A stretch of DNA of 32,264 bases from Candidatus Mesolinea sp. UBA5823 (GCA_002417685.1 DICP01000018.1:11057-43320); one strand, 5' to 3'. Shown: positions 24,932 to 32,141, counted from the first letter of the stretch. A program made the numbers and translations. The notes: generated from the sequence alone by a model not told the origin.

Positions 24932-25765
24932 TCAAAACAACACATTGGAAAGATCCGCGCGGTATTGGCGCACGTCCGGATGATGCTCACCCAGGACCTC
25001 GAGCAAGCCCAAATAAACCTCGCGCACTTCATCATCCCGGTAATGCTTATCCCTGCGCAAAATATCCAAAAAACCATCCAAGGCTAATTGGATCTTGCCT
25101 TGTTTGGCTAAGCGCAAGCTGTTGCGATACGCCGCTTCAAGCGCATCCTTAGGTGGGTCTTGTTGCTTCTCCAACCAAAGGTAAGCATCCGCAACAGGCT
25201 TGAGTATTTGCGCTGCATTGAACTCATAGCTGGCTGGGAAGGTTGCCAGAATCCCTTTAGCCTCCCATGCGCGTCCCTCAAGGAGTAGCAGCCGAACAAG
25301 AGCCAGCAAACCAGCAGGGCTCTCCGGGTTGTTCGCCAGATATTGGCGCAGGGCGTCTTCTGCACCGTCAAGATCGCCTAAAAGCATTAAGCTTTTTCCT
25401 TTCTCCAAGAGGAGATCACCAGTTTCGGGCATAATGCGGCGGATAAAGGCTCGCAGGTTGGGTTCAGAAAGCACACCCGTAAACTCAGAAACGATGCGCC
25501 CATCCACAAAGGTTTTGACGGTTGGTACCGACTTGACTTTGAGGCGCTCAGCTAATTTGGGTTGTTCATCCACATTAACTCGCGCCAATCGAAAAGCGCC
25601 ATCGGCTTCCTCAGCAAGTTTGGCTAACAGCGGTGATAGCACCCGGCAAGGGATACACCAAGGTGCCCAAAATTCAAGGACAACCGGTGTATGAGATGAG
25701 TAACTCACTACTTCGTAATCGAAGCTTTCATCGCTAATATCGATGATATTTGCATCAGCCATCAT
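24932..25765 (-). CDS. Thioredoxin-TPR protein, CnoX/YbbN-like
   Basis: The 277-residue protein joins an N-terminal thioredoxin fold to a helical tetratricopeptide-like region. Thioredoxin hallmarks are EFWAPWCIPC (active-site Cys37 and Cys40) and a cis-proline in KSVPTVKTF. The C-terminal half (about 125-277) has LGDLDGAEDALRQYLANNPESP and ends EVLGEHHPDVRQYRADLSNVLF, which matches the YbbN/CnoX C-terminus. CnoX protects proteins from oxidation and hands them to chaperones. Unlike E. coli CnoX, this copy keeps both cysteines, so it may also be an active oxidoreductase. The start is the first of two consecutive ATGs, below an extended -10 box. It is cytoplasmic and has no signal peptide. Confidence 0.88.
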   Translation of the reverse strand: MMADANIIDISDESFDYEVVSYSSHTPVVLEFWAPWCIPCRVLSPLLAKLAEEADGAFRLARVNVDEQPKLAERLKVKSVPTVKTFVDGRIVSEFTGVLSEPNLRAFIRRIMPETGDLLLEKGKSLMLLGDLDGAEDALRQYLANNPESPAGLLALVRLLLLEGRAWEAKGILATFPASYEFNAAQILKPVADAYLWLEKQQDPPKDALEAAYRNSLRLAKQGKIQLALDGFLDILRRDKHYRDDEVREVYLGLLEVLGEHHPDVRQYRADLSNVLF

Positions 25766-25782
25766 GTGTTTCTCTCGCTTTA

Positions 25783-25791
25783 ATTTTATCA
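25783..25791 (-). promoter_or_regulatory. Extended -10 box for the thioredoxin-TPR gene
   Basis: On the - strand TGATAAAAT gives a five-of-six -10 hexamer with TGn, placing a transcript start about ten bases before the ATG at 25765. No clear -35 was seen. Confidence 0.4.
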
Positions 25792-25810
25792 GACTCCAAC
25801 ACTAATGGTT

Positions 25811-26233
25811 TTAGTCATTGCCTTCATCGCCGTATACTTGGGGCTGATTTACCTCAATCACCTTCCCATGAATATCGATGGTAATTCTAAATCCCATCAT
25901 GCCCAAATACTGACGCGCTTCCTCAGGCAAACCTTTTTCTTGGATAGCCTTAAATTGCTCATCTTTTTTTTCTAATTGGCTGCGTAACATCGCCACAGTA
26001 AAAATATCTTCTTGACCCAGCATCTTAGCTGCCTGCTTGCTGAGGATATCTTCATGCCCGATGATTTGTGATGTTAAAGCTTCCCACACCTGCCAATCCA
26101 CATCTCCGGCGGGGATGTAGCGTAAAAATCCATCATCATTCAGAACATAACACGGCTCTGAACCAACATAAGCGACCTTTATAGGCTCGCCCTTAGGGTC
26201 GTAAACCAATCCTTCAAAAACAGCTTTTATCAC
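25811..26233 (-). CDS. Conserved-looking hypothetical protein
   Basis: I do not recognise this protein of about 140 residues. The first part reads IKAVFEGLVYDPKGEPIKVAYVGSEPCYVLNDDGFLRYIPAGDVD, a beta-rich pattern with one cysteine. The middle is helical and charged (SKQAAKMLGQEDIF, LRSQLEKKDEQFKAIQE), and the end again beta-like (MGFRITIDIHGKVIEVNQPQV). There is no signal peptide or membrane segment, so it is likely cytoplasmic. A GTG at 26248 is possible, but the GTG at 26233 has GGAAGGA just upstream and gives a more natural start. It lies 77 bases after an L,D-transpeptidase gene and 45 before the thioredoxin-TPR gene on the same strand. Confidence 0.65.
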   Translation of the reverse strand: MIKAVFEGLVYDPKGEPIKVAYVGSEPCYVLNDDGFLRYIPAGDVDWQVWEALTSQIIGHEDILSKQAAKMLGQEDIFTVAMLRSQLEKKDEQFKAIQEKGLPEEARQYLGMMGFRITIDIHGKVIEVNQPQVYGDEGND

Positions 26234-26275
26234 AAACAGTCCTTCCACTCTATGTTTTATAAAATATTACACGCA

Positions 26276-26308
26276 TTGTATATAAAAAAGATTAACTTCC
26301 ATATACAA
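26276..26308 (-). repeat. Eight-base inverted repeat at a possible promoter
   Basis: TTGTATAT (26276-26283) and ATATACAA (26301-26308) form a perfect inverted repeat with a 17-base spacer in an AT-rich gap. On the - strand the same bases could act as a TTGTAT and TATATA promoter pair (spacing 18) for the hypothetical gene, with the repeat as an operator. It ends two bases from the stop of the transpeptidase gene. Confidence 0.35.
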
Positions 26309-26310
26309 AT

Positions 26311-27342
26311 CTAGTATCCGCTGAGGACGTCCACACGGGTACCAGTTTCTTCAATGTGATAAGGCTCATCAAATGGAACCACTGGAGTCGTCCAACGGTA
26401 AATCCACTTGGCATCCTCCGGGGTCATTTCAATGCAGCCATGGCTCATGGGCTTGCCCCAATTGGCATGCCAATAGGATCCATGAAAGGCAATGCCTTTG
26501 AGTGTGAGATAACTTACCCAAGGAACGCCAGGAAAATCATAATCCATCTTTGGGTTTCCTGAAACTAAATACATACGCCGCGAAGGGCGTTTACGGTTGG
26601 TCAAAAAAGTCCCTGTGGGTGTAAATGTCGCGGGAAGTCCTGACGAAATAAGCGTAGAGAATACCTCACGATTGGATTCGAGAGCTATTGCACGCTGAAC
26701 TCGCAAATCCACTAAGATGCGCTTCTGATCAGGGGGCACTTCTGCTGAAAGTGGCGCGATTTCCTCAGGATTCATCAAGTGCACAGCATAAGCGCGGACA
26801 AAATATGGTATTCCGTTGATTTCGTCAGGGAGTTCGTACCAAGGGACACCAAATTCATCCATTACGCGCGTTTTGACCCAAAATGTGGAGCCGTAGTAAT
26901 AACGCCGGCGAGTTTTCTGTACGCGAGGTTGAAGGTAAACATCAATCGCTGGCACGGTAATTTCTCCCAAGCTTCCAATAGCTTGGATTGGTTCCTGGCT
27001 CACGTTACGTCGGTTTTCTACCACTTGGATGAAAGCTGAGCGCACATATTCCCCATCTGCTACCCGATACCAAGTTTCGCCCTGGTTAGCTTCCTCTGTT
27101 TGCTTAATTGTTTCTATTATGGGGATAATTTGGTCGAACTTCAGGCTATAGCAACGCCGTGCGTTTTGGTTGGGTTCGGCAAATACAGGCCAACCCTCCT
27201 GGGCAACACGTCCTAACTTAATTTTACTTTCATTTACGAGTGCTTTCGAAAAGGAAAAACTTGGTATAGCTGCCGATAACACTCCTACACTGCAAAGCTT
27301 CAAAAAATTTCGACGCGTCAGCCTTAGTTTTGGGGAGTTCAT
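26311..27342 (-). CDS. L,D-transpeptidase (YkuD) with twin-arginine signal
   Basis: The enzyme should crosslink or modify peptidoglycan outside the membrane. From the ATG at 27342 the 343-residue protein begins with a twin-arginine signal, LTRRNFLKLCSVG (R10-R11), which implies export in a folded state. SH3-like segments follow (about 45-175), then the YkuD domain ending in FHGSYWHANWGKPMSHGCIEM, with His287, His301 and Cys303 as the likely catalytic set. The usual residue after HGC-hydrophobic is Arg or Asn; here it is Glu. A longer frame reaching 27393 would place 17 extra residues before the signal and overlap the upstream gene, so it is rejected. The ATG overlaps the upstream stop by one base (TGATG). 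Confidence 0.9.
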   Translation of the reverse strand: MNSPKLRLTRRNFLKLCSVGVLSAAIPSFSFSKALVNESKIKLGRVAQEGWPVFAEPNQNARRCYSLKFDQIIPIIETIKQTEEANQGETWYRVADGEYVRSAFIQVVENRRNVSQEPIQAIGSLGEITVPAIDVYLQPRVQKTRRRYYYGSTFWVKTRVMDEFGVPWYELPDEINGIPYFVRAYAVHLMNPEEIAPLSAEVPPDQKRILVDLRVQRAIALESNREVFSTLISSGLPATFTPTGTFLTNRKRPSRRMYLVSGNPKMDYDFPGVPWVSYLTLKGIAFHGSYWHANWGKPMSHGCIEMTPEDAKWIYRWTTPVVPFDEPYHIEETGTRVDVLSGY

Positions 27343-28376
27343 CAATAATGAATATATACCATTATTCCAACGTAAGACCAATAGTACAGCCACTCAGCAT
27401 CGCTCGTTTCCATATTGATGCAGCCATGGCTCATGAGTTGACCAAAATTGTTATGCCAGTAGGTTCCGTGGATGCCATAATCATTATAAAAATACATGGT
27501 ATAAGGCACATCGGGTAAATAATAACCTGGGCCAGTCATGTCAGCATAAAGATACTTTACATATACGTAATATGTTCCTGTAACGGTAGGTGTATCCGGT
27601 AAACCTGTGGAAACCAGGAAGGATGCCACCACCGTATCATCCACATAGGCATAAAGCATTTGTTGGCTCAAGTTTACATCAATCCACTTAGTGCCACTCG
27701 GATCAGGCAGATCTTCTGGGGGATCCTCCTCCTCAGCCACATACGTCACGGTCACCTGAGGGACCTCTGTGGGTGTATGCGTAGACGTTGGGGTTGGCGT
27801 AGGTGTCTGTGTCTGGGTTGGGGTTGGCGTGGGTGTGAGCGTGGGGGTCAGCGTTACCGTCGGAGTGGGGGTATTAGTGGGTGTCAAGCTGGGCTTGACC
27901 AAGCCAGAAGGATCATAGCGAGCAAACTGCCAGCCAGATTGCGCAGCTGGAGAGAGGAAAGCACCCATCGTGTGCAACTGCATAACCAAGAAGCACACAA
28001 CCACAATGATCAAGGGGATGAGCAAGTTTAGTTTATGCCGCGTCAGGCTGGCGGCGTCAATTTCAGGCATGGCGACCAGCGCGGCTGCTTCGGGCTGCCA
28101 GCGGGCAAGATTGCTTTCACGTAGCTGCTGGGAGACCCAGTGCATAGCTTCCCGCGCAGTTGCGTTCTGGGGGTCCAAATCCAGCACGCGCGTGAGGTAG
28201 CCCAAACTTTCCTCTGGAGCAGAAACTCCCGCCAAAATCAGCAAAGCATCGATGTTATTTGCATCCTCGGCAAGCACGCGTTCAGCTATGCTCTTAGCGT
28301 GCAGCAAGTCGCCTTGCAAAATTGCTTGTTTGGCTCGTGAGATTTGGTCTTCGAAGCTTGTGGGGGTGTTTTGCAT
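27342..28376 (-). CDS. Membrane-anchored L,D-transpeptidase with Thr/Pro linker
   Basis: This 344-residue protein has four parts. Residues 1-105 form a TPR-like cytoplasmic region (AKQAILQGDLLHAKSIAERVLAED). Residues 117-135 form one membrane helix. Residues 164-205 are a Thr/Pro linker. From 229 a YkuD domain ends with IHGTYWHNNFGQLMSHGCINM (His303, His317, Cys319). The active site thus faces the cell wall, and the linker probably spans part of it, while the cytoplasmic helical region may sense or recruit partners. It lies three bases after the amidase gene and is coupled to the Tat-type transpeptidase gene, so three wall enzymes form one operon. Confidence 0.9.
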   Translation of the reverse strand: MQNTPTSFEDQISRAKQAILQGDLLHAKSIAERVLAEDANNIDALLILAGVSAPEESLGYLTRVLDLDPQNATAREAMHWVSQQLRESNLARWQPEAAALVAMPEIDAASLTRHKLNLLIPLIIVVVCFLVMQLHTMGAFLSPAAQSGWQFARYDPSGLVKPSLTPTNTPTPTVTLTPTLTPTPTPTQTQTPTPTPTSTHTPTEVPQVTVTYVAEEEDPPEDLPDPSGTKWIDVNLSQQMLYAYVDDTVVASFLVSTGLPDTPTVTGTYYVYVKYLYADMTGPGYYLPDVPYTMYFYNDYGIHGTYWHNNFGQLMSHGCINMETSDAEWLYYWSYVGIMVYIHY

Positions 28377-28379
28377 AGA

Positions 28380-29255
28380 TTATGGCTCTATTGTGGGCGT
28401 GGGGGTTGCGCTCACACCTTCATTGTTGAGGTAGCATTGAATCCCTGCCACGATGCCATCCGCTATTAGTTCGGGTTTCTTGGTCAGGATCTCTTGGTCC
28501 AAGTTCAAAAAGCCCGTTTCGATAATTGCTGCAGTGGTTAGTGGATCAATTTCAGTAAAAGCGTGATAAGAAGTCATATCGACGGTCACAGTATGATAGT
28601 TATATTGCAATCCCGTAATTTTTTGGTAGCGATCTGCCATACAGGCAACTAAACGGGTGGCATTATCCGCTTTGGTTTCTGAGAGTGCAGCCGCAATCTT
28701 GAAGCCAGTCGCAGAATCGGAATAATACTCACATGAATCTGCATGGATAGAAAGCAGCAAGACAGCTTGATAGCCAACTAAGCGCGGGTCAAACTCATCC
28801 AAGAGCTCTACCTCATATCCTAAATCGGTGAGCTTTTTCTGCACAAAGGATGCTATCGTGCTGTTGACTTCCAGCTCAGTCAATCCATTGGCACACACTG
28901 CTCCACTATCGTTCCCACGGTGCCCAACCACGATGCCAATCTTATTCACTGGGAAGCCTTCGGGCAGCAAACCAGCAGCCATTTGGGTCTGATCAGCTGC
29001 GCTGCTTTGGGCTAAAGCTTCAGCTAAGCGTTCCTGCAAGCTGCTCGAAAACAAACTGGCGGGCGTCCAAATCGTAAAGAGTGTAGCAAGGAGAGCAGCG
29101 CCTGCTAAAATCACGCGCAAAGTTTGCCAAGTTAGGCTCTGCGGAGGTATTGGCTTGTGCTCTTTTTTCACTTTCTCTTCGGTAAACGTCTCCATGACAG
29201 GGCGTTTTTCCTTATTATCAGGCGTTTCTTCCCTCATGCTCATGCTTTTGCTCAT
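28380..29255 (-). CDS. N-acetylmuramoyl-L-alanine amidase (Amidase_3)
   Basis: Zinc amidases of this family cut the bond between muramic acid and the stem peptide. The 291-residue product has a charged cytoplasmic start (1-42), a membrane helix (about 45-65), a short linker and the amidase domain from about 105. Zinc and catalytic residues appear in order: VVGHRG (H112), GLTELEVN (E127), LLSIHADS (H171) and IIETGFL (E246). The family's usual GHGG is GHRG here. It is the first gene of the wall operon, with two transpeptidase genes close behind. Several Met codons cluster at the N-terminus, so the exact start is uncertain by a few residues. Confidence 0.9.
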   Translation of the reverse strand: MSKSMSMREETPDNKEKRPVMETFTEEKVKKEHKPIPPQSLTWQTLRVILAGAALLATLFTIWTPASLFSSSLQERLAEALAQSSAADQTQMAAGLLPEGFPVNKIGIVVGHRGNDSGAVCANGLTELEVNSTIASFVQKKLTDLGYEVELLDEFDPRLVGYQAVLLLSIHADSCEYYSDSATGFKIAAALSETKADNATRLVACMADRYQKITGLQYNYHTVTVDMTSYHAFTEIDPLTTAAIIETGFLNLDQEILTKKPELIADGIVAGIQCYLNNEGVSATPTPTIEP

Positions 29256-29296
29256 AGTTTAATCTTACCTTATCTCGTTTAATTTATGGTTAAGAA

Positions 29297-29325
29297 TAGA
29301 CTTTTAATTTAAGCCTTACTATAAT
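29297..29325 (+). promoter_or_regulatory. Promoter of the AMMECR1 gene
   Basis: A perfect TATAAT at 29320-29325 follows TAGACT (29297-29302, four of six matches to TTGACA) with the ideal 17-base spacing. It points to a transcript start about 29331-29333, at the first possible ATG. The region is shared with the divergent amidase operon. Confidence 0.55.
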
Positions 29326-29330
29326 TAAGA

Positions 29331-29954
29331 ATGACCCATAAAAGAACGGTCGAAAGGATTGGTGCAATTCCTATGCCACAGCCATTAACCCGTGAAGAAC
29401 AAAATATTCTCCTTAACATTGCTGCGGATGCAGTCTACGCTGCTGCTCATCGCCAGCAGCCACCAAGAATTGACCTTGCCAGTCTACCACCAGCACTGCA
29501 GCAAAATGGTGCCAGCTTCGTCACCCTTACCAAGCATGGTCAGCTACGTGGATGCATTGGCAGCTTGCAAGCCTATCAACCCCTCGCACTTGACGTACAA
29601 GAGCGTGCTGTACAGGCTGCGGTGGAAGATCCTCGCTTTCCTCCTCTGCGTCCAGAGGAACTCCCTGCGATTGAAATCGAGGTATCCCGCCTGACCGAAC
29701 CAATGCCCTTGCATTATGATCGACCCGAAGACCTGCCCAAAGCGCTGCATCCACGCGTAGATGGCGTCATCTTGCAAGATGGTTTCCGCCGAGCTACATT
29801 TCTCCCCCAGGTTTGGGATGAGCTGCCAGACCCTGAAGAATTCCTCAGCCACTTGTGTATGAAAATGGGTGCGCATCCTGACCTCTGGCGCAGGAAGATG
29901 TTGAATGTGCAGGTTTATCACGTCGAGGAGTTTAAAACAAAACCGGAGTGGTAA
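29331..29954 (+). CDS. AMMECR1-domain protein (AmmeMemoRadiSam system protein A type)
   Basis: The 207-residue frame is almost entirely an AMMECR1 domain. It has the hallmark LRGCIGSL (72-79), then VQERAVQAAVEDPRFPPL, and ELPAIEIEVSRLTEPMPL, and ends with the MGAHPDLWRRKMLNVQVYHVEEF region. The molecular function of AMMECR1 proteins is not settled; in bacteria the domain often accompanies Memo and radical-SAM partners, none of which are in this window. Two starts are possible. The ATG at 29331 coincides with the predicted transcript start (leaderless). The ATG at 29373 would drop 14 residues and has a purine-rich GAAAGGA about 14 bases before it. The cytoplasmic product stands alone between two - strand operons. 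Confidence 0.88.
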   Translation: MTHKRTVERIGAIPMPQPLTREEQNILLNIAADAVYAAAHRQQPPRIDLASLPPALQQNGASFVTLTKHGQLRGCIGSLQAYQPLALDVQERAVQAAVEDPRFPPLRPEELPAIEIEVSRLTEPMPLHYDRPEDLPKALHPRVDGVILQDGFRRATFLPQVWDELPDPEEFLSHLCMKMGAHPDLWRRKMLNVQVYHVEEFKTKPEW

Positions 29955-29965
29955 ATCCACTCCGG
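29934..29965 (-). terminator. Intrinsic terminator of the c-di-AMP receptor operon, embedded in the AMMECR1 stop region
   Basis: Bases 29943-29951 pair perfectly over nine positions with 29957-29965 around a five-base loop. On the - strand the stem runs into TTTTGTTTT, giving a good terminator 23 bases after the DUF4013 gene. On the + strand no T-run follows. The AMMECR1 stop codon (29952-29954) lies in the loop. Confidence 0.8.
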
Positions 29966-29987
29966 CATATTGCAGCTATTACCAGAA

Positions 29988-30758
29988 TTAAGCTTCGACA
30001 TCTGGTGGTTCTGAAGGAGCGTCTGGCGGGGTTTCCGCAGGACCTTCCTCGGAGGAGGCTTCGATGGGTGCTTCTGTGCGTGTTTCAGCAGGGGTTTCAA
30101 CAACGGTTTCGATAACTTCAACTGCCGACTGTGAAACAGCATAAGCTTGGCCTTGCAGGTGAGCGACCATCAATTGAGAATACATCATTGTAAACAGGGC
30201 GCCGATGCCAAAAACAATCCCGCCAAGGGGCGCAATCATGCCGCCCAAGATAGAACCACCGATAACCAGCAGCCAGCTGGTGATATTTTTGGATAACATT
30301 CCAAAGATGTTCTTAAAATTGAAGCCTGCGGCAATATTGTCTTTTACCGCAATATTAGCTTGTACTACTGGCAAAAACAGCGCTAAAAAGATCGAATACG
30401 CAATCAAGAACATCACAAGTACCGCGATAGCAAACCCAGCAAGCACTCTGCTGAGATCATGCTGAATGAGGACAGCAAACATGCCAATCAGCCAAGCAAT
30501 AACGATGAAGATTAGCCCATAAAGCAGCATGACAACCACATACTTAAACCCTAAGGCTAAATCATCACCAAAATTGCAAATTGGTAAAGGTTGGTCAACA
30601 CGGTTGGCAACGTTACGGGTTACGCGCATCACGTAGCCAATGACAACAATCCAACCGACGATTGGGATGAGCCCAAACAAAATGGGAATAATAATCTTAT
30701 CAAACCATTTAGGGTCATCAAAGATATAAGTAAAAGCCTTTCCAAAATCAACTTGCAT
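29988..30758 (-). CDS. DUF4013 membrane protein
   Basis: This 256-residue protein has several membrane helices, starting FGKAFTYIFDDPKWFDKIIIPILFGLIPIVGW and continuing GYVMRVTRNVANRVDQPLP and FGDDLALGFKYVVVMLLYGLIF, a pattern characteristic of DUF4013. After the last helix comes a Pro/Glu/Ala tail of about 35 residues (TPAETRTEAPIEASSEEG...). The function of the family is unknown. GAGG stands six bases before the ATG. It is the last gene of an operon with two PII-like c-di-AMP receptors, 45 bases downstream of the second, and ends at a clear terminator. It could be their membrane target, but only context supports this. Confidence 0.8.
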   Translation of the reverse strand: MQVDFGKAFTYIFDDPKWFDKIIIPILFGLIPIVGWIVVIGYVMRVTRNVANRVDQPLPICNFGDDLALGFKYVVVMLLYGLIFIVIAWLIGMFAVLIQHDLSRVLAGFAIAVLVMFLIAYSIFLALFLPVVQANIAVKDNIAAGFNFKNIFGMLSKNITSWLLVIGGSILGGMIAPLGGIVFGIGALFTMMYSQLMVAHLQGQAYAVSQSAVEVIETVVETPAETRTEAPIEASSEEGPAETPPDAPSEPPDVEA

Positions 30759-30803
30759 TCTAAACCTCGTTTCCTTTGTATAGTTAGTAAAAAATGCCTA
30801 AGT

Positions 30804-31070
30804 TTATGCTTGAATAAATTCTTCAACGTTAAGCACAAATACGATGGCTTTCTTTTCTTTGCCTTCTTTATCAGTGACGCAATTTTCGCGTAAGATTTGC
30901 AACGCGCGTTCCAAGCGCTCATCTTCCACACCAATTAACAGAGTGCTGCGGCCGCTGCGGAGAAATCCGCCCGTTGATGCGATCATGGTCACCCGAAAGT
31001 TTTCACCCGTCAACATTCTGGAGACCCGGTCATTTTCTTCGTCATGGATGATAGCAATAATGAGTTTCAT
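30804..31070 (-). CDS. PII-like cyclic-di-AMP receptor, short-loop paralogue
   Basis: The 88-residue product resembles the PstA/DarA (CdAR) family that senses c-di-AMP. MKLIIAIIHDEENDRVSRML leads into NFRVTMIASTGGFLRSGRSTLLIGVED, which closely follows the ligand-binding stretch of S. aureus PstA as I recall it (N24, R26, T28, G35, F36 here in the same positions). The C-terminal loop is short (CVTDKEGKEKKAIVFVL), whereas PstA has an extra loop ending in a GGATV-type strand. A GAGGAG site eight bases upstream lies inside the end of the preceding paralogue; the gap between the genes is two bases. It should be a soluble trimer. Confidence 0.87.
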   Translation of the reverse strand: MKLIIAIIHDEENDRVSRMLTGENFRVTMIASTGGFLRSGRSTLLIGVEDERLERALQILRENCVTDKEGKEKKAIVFVLNVEEFIQA

Positions 31071-31072
31071 CG

Positions 31073-31417
31073 TTAAATCTCCTCAAAATGATCCAGGTCT
31101 AAAGAAAAAACATTAATTCCTCCCACAATTGTTTCAGCAATGAAGGGCATCGTCACAGTGGGGTTTTCCAGAGGCGTCGCCACAAAGCTGATGCGCTTTT
31201 TGCAAGTAGTAATCAGGATGTTCTTAACAGAGACGTAATTCTCGTCTGAGCAGCCAATTAAGAAGGTAACATTATGCTCGCGTAAGAACCCTCCGACGCT
31301 GGGAAGGTGGTAATAACTCACTTCAGCTTCATCCAATGCTTTTTCGAGCAGATCACAGTCAGCAGTTTGAATGACAGCTATCAGGAGCCGGTTTGCTTGG
31401 CTATCAATCTCATTCAT
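31073..31417 (-). CDS. PII-like CdAR-family protein, long-loop paralogue with altered ligand residues
   Basis: The 114-residue product shares the CdAR fold with its neighbour (RLLIAVIQTADCDLLEKALDEA, SVGGFLREHNVTFLIGCSDEN). Its C-terminal half carries the longer PstA-type loop, TTCKKRISFVATP...PFIAETIVGGINVFSLDLDHF. The residues matching N24, R26 and T28 of the neighbour are E32, S34 and Y36, so c-di-AMP binding may be lost or changed. Translation should be efficient: AAGGAGGT (31427-31434) lies nine bases before the ATG, and a good promoter stands upstream. It is the first gene of the operon. Confidence 0.82.
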   Translation of the reverse strand: MNEIDSQANRLLIAVIQTADCDLLEKALDEAEVSYYHLPSVGGFLREHNVTFLIGCSDENYVSVKNILITTCKKRISFVATPLENPTVTMPFIAETIVGGINVFSLDLDHFEEI

Positions 31418-31450
31418 AATATTGCTACCTCCTTTCAGCTTTCTATGTTC

Positions 31451-31479
31451 ATTTTATCCTAATTCAATGCAGTATTCAA
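31451..31479 (-). promoter_or_regulatory. Promoter of the c-di-AMP receptor operon
   Basis: On the - strand TTGAAT (31474-31479) and TAAAAT (31451-31456) are 17 bases apart, each close to consensus. The transcript would start near 31444, giving a leader of about 27 bases with the strong AAGGAGGT. Confidence 0.65.
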
Positions 31480-31556
31480 ATTACAACGTGGAGGGTGTTG
31501 GAAGACATTGGTTAATCGATTACTTCCTAATACTTCAAAGTTAAGAAGTTCAATCT

Positions 31557-31645
31557 GCCCTCACCCTGCCCTCTCCCAGCTCCGAATCGCGTTCGTTTTT
31601 TAGCGTCAATCTGCTGGGAGAGCGTGATTCTAATGAAGGGTGGAG
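31557..31645. repeat. MITE-like inverted repeat in the intergenic region
   Basis: CTCTCCCAGC (31571-31580) and GCTGGGAGAG (31613-31622) pair perfectly over ten bases around a 32-base centre. Outside them CCCTCACCCT and a later GAAGGGTGGAG extend the symmetry imperfectly. CCCTCACCC/CCCTCTCCC palindromes are common dispersed elements in filamentous bacteria. Nothing else supported was found in the 31480-31767 gap. Confidence 0.6.
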
Positions 31646-31767
31646 ATATGCTTTTGGCATAATATTGCTATGTTATAAACTATTCGATTATTGACAACCT
31701 CCAACATCCTCACACAATTTTGGTTTCTTTGCCTGCTACGTTTCCGTTTGTGTCCGTGAAAAATGAA

Positions 31768-32073
31768 TTAGGAATGGTCGTGCCCGAATTTATCGAGAAA
31801 TTTTTTCAGGATATCGCGTTCCTCGCTGACTTTTGATATTTCCTTCTTTAAGCGGTGCATTTCTGCTTGAAGATTTTGATCGGTCATAGGTTCCAACCTG
31901 GCTGGCTCATTGCCACGTTGCACAACGATATACTTCCAGCTCCACTGGCTGAGTAATCCTGGTGTAATCCCTAGTTCGCGCTCAATTTGCACCGCAGGCT
32001 TACCGCTGCTATTCAGCATCTGCAATGCATGCAATTTGAACTCTGTCGAATAGGTGCGTCTTTTGCGGGTCAT
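31768..32073 (-). mobile_element. IS3-type transposase orfA, solitary remnant
   Basis: The 101-residue product from the ATG at 32073 is a typical IS3/IS911 OrfA. It has TRKRRTYSTEFKLHALQML, a helix-turn-helix (PAVQIERELGITPGLLSQW) and a C-terminal coiled coil (LQAEMHRLKKEISKVSEERDILKKFL). GAGG six bases before the ATG supports this start rather than the longer frame from 32145. In full elements an orfB with the DDE integrase follows by -1 frameshift. Here the next bases contain a repeat and the receptor operon, with no integrase sequence. The element is therefore truncated, or orfA survives alone, and should not transpose by itself. Confidence 0.82.
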
Positions 32074-32141
32074 AGTAACCTCAACTTCTGAAACGACCAA
32101 ATTTAGATTTATCACAGTTATAAAGATATTCCGTAGGCATT

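Noticed and set aside
27343..27393. Upstream extension of the Tat-type L,D-transpeptidase
   Set aside because: It would place 17 residues before the twin-arginine signal and overlap the upstream gene; the ATG at 27342 couples to the upstream stop.
27780..27900. Repetitive tract resembling a tandem or CRISPR-like array
   Set aside because: It encodes the Thr/Pro linker of the anchored L,D-transpeptidase; there are no constant repeats with unique spacers.
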